Shown piece by piece: positions 57,076 to 64,000 of a DNA stretch of 64,000 nt (position 1 is the first letter of the stretch; each line of letters opens with the position of its first letter). Below the pieces are notes generated by a model that had not been told where the DNA came from, did no database searches, and saw nothing but the letters and a program-made list of their open reading frames with translations. The translations under genes and the position numbers were made by a program. The stretch spans positions 631,592,915-631,656,914 of the forward strand of contig OY728123.1 in the NCBI GenBank assembly GCA_963277665.1, in the 5' to 3' direction. This DNA is from Viscum album (lineage: Eukaryota > Streptophyta > Magnoliopsida > Santalales > Viscaceae).

Positions 57076-58960
57076 ATATATTTTCATTAAATCTATCCCT
57101 ATTAACATCCAAATAGATGAGAAATTCAAAATGTATCACATCACTTCGTGGAAGAGGTAGTCCATATGTGTGGAAGAGTGACAATGCCCTTTTCATGATT
57201 TTTGGAAGGTAAGAATGTAGATAAAATATTATAAACCCCAAAGTATAATTATGCCATAATTATTAAATTTCAACAATATACCCATCATAAAAATCATTTA
57301 TAATAGATGGTGATGTGAAATGAATTGTATCTTCATGTGGAGACGGTAAGTCGTATATATGCATAAGAAATATTTTCACTTCCCATTTCATGTAAAGAGG
57401 GCTAATAAAGGTTTTTTTATATAAATATTAATATTTTATAAGATTTAGGATACTCAATAAATTATTTTATTAAAAATATAATAGTTTATTAGGAGGAAAA
57501 ATAATTAAGAAATGTAAAATGATCTGTTAAATAGATTACATATATTTCAAAACAACTATTTTATATTTTCTATTACAGGCTCTGTGGTTGTAATTTTGGG
57601 AGAAAACCAATATAATGTGTATATGGAATTCTGGAAGATAATTTTTTAGAGTTAGTTTAATATAGAAGGTGAAAATTGGTGTGAAGAAGAGAAAGGATAA
57701 GTGGCATTTTATAACTGAGGGGAGGGGAACCTTTGGAATTTATTTAAAGATTAAAATAAATTAAAGTCATTCTCAATGAAGATGGTTCAAAATGTAACAA
57801 AAATGGGAAATTGATGAAAAATTTGACCATATTTTATCCCCCTTTTCTTTTTTTATATTTTTATTATTCCTATGTAATTTTTAAAAAAATCCATAAAATA
57901 TAATTATTTCCAATTTAGATATTATTCATTTATTGTGAATTAAAAATCATAAATAATAAGTTTTAGTCATAATATAATTATTCTAAATGCTAATACTATT
58001 TCAGATTAGTCTAAAAAATTCTGAGAATTCCTTAACTCTCTCAACTTTTTTGAATTTTTAATATTTTAAAATTTATTTATTATATTGTTTCTTAATTGTA
58101 TAAAAACAACAACGATGTTTATTAAGCATTCAATGCAATGGTATAAATAATAAAATTAAAAATAAATATATATAAGGAAAATAAGATCATTATTCACAAA
58201 AATATATACTTTGATTCATTCATATATTCCTTTTTTTCTATGTGTACACATACACTTTATTTAAAAAAAGAGAGTGATATTTTTAACATTCATTACTTTA
58301 AATATTATATAGGTCATTTTCATGGAAACTCATTAAATAAACAGACTCAATTTCAATTCTATGGTGATAGGGGTACAATTAAATCCATCCAATAAATATT
58401 GGGTTGAAAAATGTTGGCCATATCACTTATTTTTTACCTAAATTTACAAGATTTACCCTTTACTATTGTGATAAATTTAATAGGGTTACTATTCATATTG
58501 AAAAAAAAATTATAGGTACATATTTAACAAATTTAAACCTCAAGATTCTAAATAATTTATCCATTCTATCAAATTAAATTTATTTTAATGGTATAAAAAA
58601 ATTAAAATAACTGTGCAACAAGCGATGAAAACCACTTTTATAAAAATACACTTTTAAATATAAAACATTGTTAATTATTATAACATTCCTAGAAACGTAG
58701 TTAAATGAATATTAAACTATTAATTTAGTATAAAATATATTAATTTCATTATAAAATCTCTAGTAGTGATTAATTTAATTTTTCAACATAAAAAATACAT
58801 TGGGCACATAAAAACTGTATTTTAGAAAAATATATTCTTTTCATTCAAATTATTTTTCGTTTTATTTATAATTATTAGATATCAAATGAAATCATTTCTA
58901 AATATTTAAACATGAATTTTTCATAAGTTAGTTAGTCTTATCCATACCATTTAATCCAAC
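57076..58960 (-). repeat. Diverged D-family LTR relative, minus strand
   Basis: The reverse complement shows, in D-LTR order: AT-rich U3 matches (58270-58450 resembles D 34500-34640), a promoter block ending in ttataaaatg (57704-57741), a donor-like GTAATC (57534-57539) 174 bases past the TATA start, and two CpG-rich repeat units (57325-57366, 57138-57178). No open frames with content. Boundaries are approximate; A may have inserted into its downstream end. Confidence 0.65.
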
Positions 58961-59262
58961 TTCTAGGTGATAACTAGTATTTAATAGCACATCATAGTTC
59001 TTTTAAACATCGTGTTGAGTGTAACAAAATGTATCTAAGATGATAAAATTATTTAAAATATATATATTTCATAAAATCTAGGGTTTCTTCCTTTTAAACC
59101 CCTTAAAATCAACTTCAACCTCAAAATTCGTCACTTTTATACCAATAAATGATGATATATTTGTTTCATTACACCCTTTGTTTCCATTATGGCTTCTTTT
59201 AATTTATGATTTCTCTAGATAACCTTCAGCATGTGAGTAGTCATATTTCATAGTACATTATC
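58961..59262. other. Unassigned AT-rich stretch
   Basis: About 300 bases between the two opposed LTR relatives. I see no ORF, repeat or RNA signal. Confidence 0.5.
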
Positions 59263-61975
59263 TATAACATCCTAGGTAATTTTATAATAAGACCTTTTCA
59301 TATTTATTAATATTTATAAATTATATATCAATTTTAATTTTAATGGTATGCTATGTATAATAGTATACCCAACACGCAACAATGGGTTTCTTTGAAATCT
59401 TACGTCGCACCCAAGACTATGTTATATCGAAAAATAATATATTATTAGTGTTATAAATTTAAGTGGTATTCATCACATAGCCGTTAGATGGGTGGGAATT
59501 TAAATTATTAACTAAATTATGAAAATATGGTTTAGACATGTTTATATAATGATTCATTTGTTAGAAAATTAATTAGTAATGTAAATAAAAACCCATTGAA
59601 TATGAAAGATGTGTTTTATGAAAAAAACTATTAAGTATGAATAATTTTATTTATTATATAACAAAAACACTATTTTTGGATTATATTAATTAAATATTAG
59701 TTCAATGTAATATTTAAAATTTACATTAAGTGTTTTCTAATCATTATATAAGAACAAATATAATTTTATGGATAAAATGATGTTTTTTCTAGAAATGTAT
59801 TTTTACCACCATTAGATGGAGAACCCATTTAAAATACAGTCTTTGAAAATTTTATAGTTTCTATTTTACAATATAAACTTATTATTTAGTATAAAGTAAA
59901 AAAGAAAATTCACTTTCGGTGATTTTTTGGTATTTTTTTATGAAATTAATTTTCAATGAATAGTAAAAATATACTGCATTTTAATTCAAAGGATCCTTTT
60001 AATCTAATTTAATTATGTTTTTAGATTATACTTTTATATGGTTTTAAAGAATAATTATATTATTTTTTATAATTTAATCTAAATTTGTTCATTGGATTTA
60101 GTTTCAAATTAAAATTATATATAAACACATGATAGTCTTTTGATGGTTTTTACTTTTAAAAACCTTGTTTTCTCATTTTGACAATGGGATTAATTTTAAA
60201 TTAATTACTGAAACTTATGGGTATTGAATTTGAAAAAACTGGTTCCATATTTGGAACCATAAGGTTCAATTTTTTTAAATATTTCATTTTTTGGATATAA
60301 TGAATTATAAGTTTAGTAATTATTTTAATTACCACAGTTAAGGGGAAAACATTTAGTTAAAGGTAAAAAAATATTATAATAATATAAAACTACCAGAAAA
60401 CTTATTATAATTTAATATGTTGAGTTTATCCCAACCACTAGCTTCCTTGGGTACATTTTAGGACCACTTTGAGCCACATGGAAGTGATTATGACACTTAT
60501 AATCATTTTATTTAAAATAATGACCAAGATGTCATAATCATGTCTCTGATAACTAAAAAAAATTTAATATGGAGTTATAAAAGTTATATCTTCATCTATA
60601 AATAGTAATTATAAAGATAAAAATATTACCCACATCATATTAATTTATTTATAATTTCTATGAAACATATAATTAAATTAAATGGTGACACAATGATGGT
60701 GTAATAATTTCTTAAGTAATGAAAAAAATAATTAAATTATATTATAAATATAGAATATATATTTTATAACATAATTTATGCCAAAATATTATTTTATGTA
60801 TAATTTTGAATTTTTTTTGTTCATTTTATCTAGTTTTTTCAAACATATCCTCTTGTAATGATATTTTTAAAAATAAAATAATGTATACTGTCAAAAATGA
60901 CAGTATTGGTATTTTAAAATATAAAATATATTATTAAAATATTTTAATTTATTAAATATCTAATATTTTATGAAGATGTTAGTATAAGTCCCAATATATC
61001 ATAGATTATAATTTTTGGTATTTTAAAATGTTATTGTAATTACATTAACCCACAAATTATAAATAACGTAATATTAGAGTAAGTTTAAAAATGGTAGAAT
61101 AAGGGTTAAACAAAAAATATATTGATTAAAAAATATTAAAAACTTGTCTAAATTTAGTTGTATGAATTATATTAGGCCAAAAATTATCATAGATTCTAAA
61201 TAAATTATTTTGTGAGAATTTTAAACTGAATTTTAATTTTTATTAGTTTAATATTCTAAGAGTTTCCAAGGGTGCCCCTCCCCTCTCCTATAAAAAGGTA
61301 CCCACTCTTCTCTAATAATCACACATCAAGAACCATTTTAGTAAACCATTTTCTACCAAAACCCATTACTATATTCCCTAACCACTTTTTTTAATCCTTA
61401 GTTTAGGTAGAACACCATTTTTTGAGGTGTTAAGGAGTTCTTTAAAGGTGATCAACTGAAAAAGAGGTATTGTTTTTATGTTTTTCTGTTTTATTTCTTC
61501 TTTCACTTCTGTTAAATCTTCTTCTTATATGATTAAATAATAACTTTAATATCCTCAATATAATTATTTTTTATTATGTTAATATCATCCCCTAAATACA
61601 TATCTATTTTCATCAAATGTGAAATGAACAATTTGTTCGTGTGTACGACGGACTACCGCCTCACGAACCAATATCATTTGTTTTTAATTACAGTATATCA
61701 AGACTTATTATAATGGTGAAATAAATGTTTATATATTATATTATTGAAATATTTATCATATTAAATGAAAAAAATATGTCAATTATGTTCTTACCTTCAA
61801 CGCACATAAAAATTATAATGTCATTTGTGCGTACCTGTGAACTACCACCTCCACGAAGCGATGTGAATCATTTTTATTAACCACATCATTTGTAAGATAT
61901 ATATTTAACACCATAAGTTTTTTTTAAAAATAAATGAAATTCATGAAACTGTTTTTTTAATCAGATATTTATAAC
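59263..61975 (+). repeat. Diverged D-family LTR relative, plus strand
   Basis: It starts TATAACATCC, a decayed match to the D LTR start. Collinear matches follow: the block around 60155-60250 (caatgggattaattttaaa) with D near 34285, the promoter block with tataaaaagg at 61289-61298, a donor-like GAG|GTATTG at 61467 (178 bases past the TATA), and CpG-rich units at 61635-61672 and 61826-61866. It contains no gene. Confidence 0.7.
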
Positions 61976-63856
61976 TAACCTTTAAACATAATTTTGCAGG
62001 TTTTATGTTTTGAATTTTGAAAAACAGTCATCTGCGATTGTGTTAAGTAAGTTTTTTAGAGTATGAAGGAACAAAATGTTTTTATGGTGAATGGTAACAT
62101 ACCATTTGTAACAGTAACATGATTATTTATGTGACCTGAATTAATATTAAATAATATTATTATTTTATTTTCTTAAGGAATTAAGATAATGACATCTTGG
62201 TTAAATTTTCAATGTGATATAAAAGCCGTTATAGTTTTAAATTTTTTAATTTTTGAATAAAGTATGATTTTATTTAAAAATTAAATTAATAACATTTAGA
62301 AACCTATTTTCAAAAAATGGTGTTCATTTTTAAATTCTACATGTCTAAAAATAGTATAGGTGATTTTTTGGTATTTTTTTGAAATTCTTGAATTTTTTAT
62401 GTATAGTGAAATTTGGTAAAATACCATATATTCAAATTATCAGTAAAATACACTATTTATCAGATCATAAGTGATGTAAGGCCACTTGGTTCGAACTCAC
62501 TTGGCATTATTACTATTTTTTGTCACATTAATTGTGATTATTCATAATATTGAGTAAAATATTATAATAATGATTAAAATAATTTATAATACCTCCCCTC
62601 ATCCACAATAAATACGTCCCTCATTCCCCTCTTTCTGAAAAACCTCTCAAGCCTTTATTTTTTTCTAATTAAGGCTAAATTACCTCAACAAACTTCTTCC
62701 CCATGACCTAGAGCATCAGGTCTCACCAAAAACAAAAACGAATGTCCTTAAGGAGGATCTCAATGAGAAGATATCTAGAGGTAAGAAATCCTTTTCCTTT
62801 TTCATGCGTTTTCCTTTCAATTCCTTTTCTTTTTTTATAGTATCTTCCCCTCATATTATATAAGAGGCCTGAAAGGACCAGTAATAATTCATATTTTTTA
62901 TTTTCTCATGTTCATGGAAAATTAATCTTCATTCTTCTTCTCATCTCCCACTTATTCAAGAAAAAAACATTGTTCATGATGTGTCGAATAAGCCACATAG
63001 TGGACGATGTGATTTAAATTTGCTTCAATTCTTTCAAGTCTGGTCATGAAACCTTTTTTATGGTTAAACCATGTTATAATATATGTATTTTTTCTCATCC
63101 ATCATTCTTTAGGGCTTTTTTACACATGGTTTTAATTTATAAAACCAAATGAGGTTGTTATTATCAAAGAACATCTAATATTATCTAAATGAACATCATT
63201 AATGTTTTAACTTATGAATAATCCTCATAAAAACATCAAAATTATAAATGGTATGATTTTTGGTACTATAAATATTAAAATACCTTTCCATTCCAATTCT
63301 AGAGTTTCACATCTAATCAAAACATATATTCATAATGAACCAATCATGAAAATCATGTAAAGAAACGCACCCAAAACAATGCAAGGAACCAAATACTGAT
63401 AATTAAAGGGTGAAATGATGTAATAAAATGATCATATAATATATTATTAAGATGGATATATTTCTATAGGATATTAATAACACTATTTTAACCACTATAA
63501 ATGAGGTTTTAACAAGTTTTACGTAATACAAAACTGAGGTAATGCAATTCTTAACCCAATTTCCATTCTTTGGGTTAACCTTCTTCTTTATTCATTATAT
63601 GGTATTACGATTATTGTTGTGAGAAATTTTTGTTTATATTATGCTTTATTATGTTTATTTACAGTTTATACACATATCCAATCCATTCTATTATTTCACA
63701 TTCGAATTATATTTTTAAGGGACCTTCCCTTTAAAATCCTTTTAAAAATCTCTTTTAATAAATTTAAAAAGGATTGTTTTTTATGTGAATGGAATGAGAG
63801 GTTTCTCCGGATTTCAAAATACTTTATTACCCATATATGTTCTTTGGACATTATTT
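61976..63856 (+). repeat. Probable second, more distant D-family LTR-like segment
   Basis: Segments repeat earlier parts of the flank: a gtgattttttggtattttttt stretch near 62360 also occurs near 59917. A pyrimidine-rich block with a TATA-like aataaata (62607) is followed 174 bases later by GAG|GTAAGAA (62781), the D-family arrangement. The ORF at 63619-63879 has no recognisable content. Confidence 0.4.
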
Positions 63857-63980
63857 ATGTTGGGTTGAGCCCATTATAGATCATTATATGTTGGTTTGAT
63901 CCCATTATCACTCAATATATGTTGGGATGAGCTCATTATAGATCTGTATTTGATGTGTGGGCCCCATTATAGCTCTCCAA
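63857..63980. repeat. Four-unit 31-bp tandem repeat
   Basis: Imperfect units start at 63857, 63888, 63919 and 63950, with core atgttgggttgagcccatta. The last unit resembles part of the D LTR near 37158 (gatgggtgggaac...). Confidence 0.75.
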
Positions 63981-64000
63981 TTCATTGGGTACTCTGAAGA

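Noticed and set aside
57076..64000. Host protein-coding gene in the right flank
   Set aside because: No long ORF, codon-like pattern or exon series is visible; the region is AT-rich and matches D-family LTR sequence in blocks.

Overview
This window looks like intergenic heterochromatin from a large, repeat-rich plant genome. It contains no credible host gene. The content is plant LTR retrotransposons: a Ty1/copia element of the SIRE/Maximus type, chromodomain Ty3/gypsy elements (Tekay/Del-like), an Athila-type gypsy element, and two short tRNA-derived SINE-like inserts. I cannot name the species.

The main structure is a five-element nest, four levels deep, with every element on the + strand. 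I reconstructed it by matching LTR halves and target-site duplications (TSDs). Element A (copia/SIRE) spans 1552-57070. Element B (chromodomain gypsy) sits inside A's 3' LTR at 12336-56815. Element C (chromodomain gypsy) sits inside B's integrase at 19313-30942. Element D, a gag-only element with LTRs of about 4.26 kb, sits inside B's 3' LTR at 33547-56151. Element E (Athila type, tRNA-Asp primer site) sits inside D's 3' LTR at 43445-54738. Reading left to right: A 5' LTR, A gag/pol/env-like, A 3' LTR first part, B 5' LTR, B leader, gag and pol, C complete, B pol end, B 3' LTR first part, D 5' LTR, D gag, D 3' LTR first part, E complete, D LTR rest, B LTR rest, A LTR rest.

All coding regions are broken, but not in the same way. 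C and E keep one reading frame across gag-pol and are interrupted only by nonsense codons. A and B also carry frameshifts and lost catalytic residues. LTR pairs compared by eye agree with the nesting order: E is the most similar pair, then C, then D, and A is strongly diverged.

Flanks: 1-1546 is AT-rich DNA with weak resemblance to D-family LTR ends. From 57076 to 64000 lie diverged relatives of the D LTR, first on the minus strand and then on the plus strand. They are recognisable by a conserved promoter block and CpG-rich repeats.

Most interesting observations: (1) candidate leader introns in C and D (possibly B), with a 5' splice site early in the LTR and a 3' splice site directly before the gag ATG; (2) a conserved TATA-to-splice-donor spacing of about 173-178 nt in four D-family copies; (3) the gag-only design of D with giant LTRs; (4) a dense array of short palindromes in B's LTR and leader; (5) two related SINE-like inserts with intact RNA polymerase III boxes, antisense in two unrelated elements. 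All were found by eye and none has been tested by alignment software.
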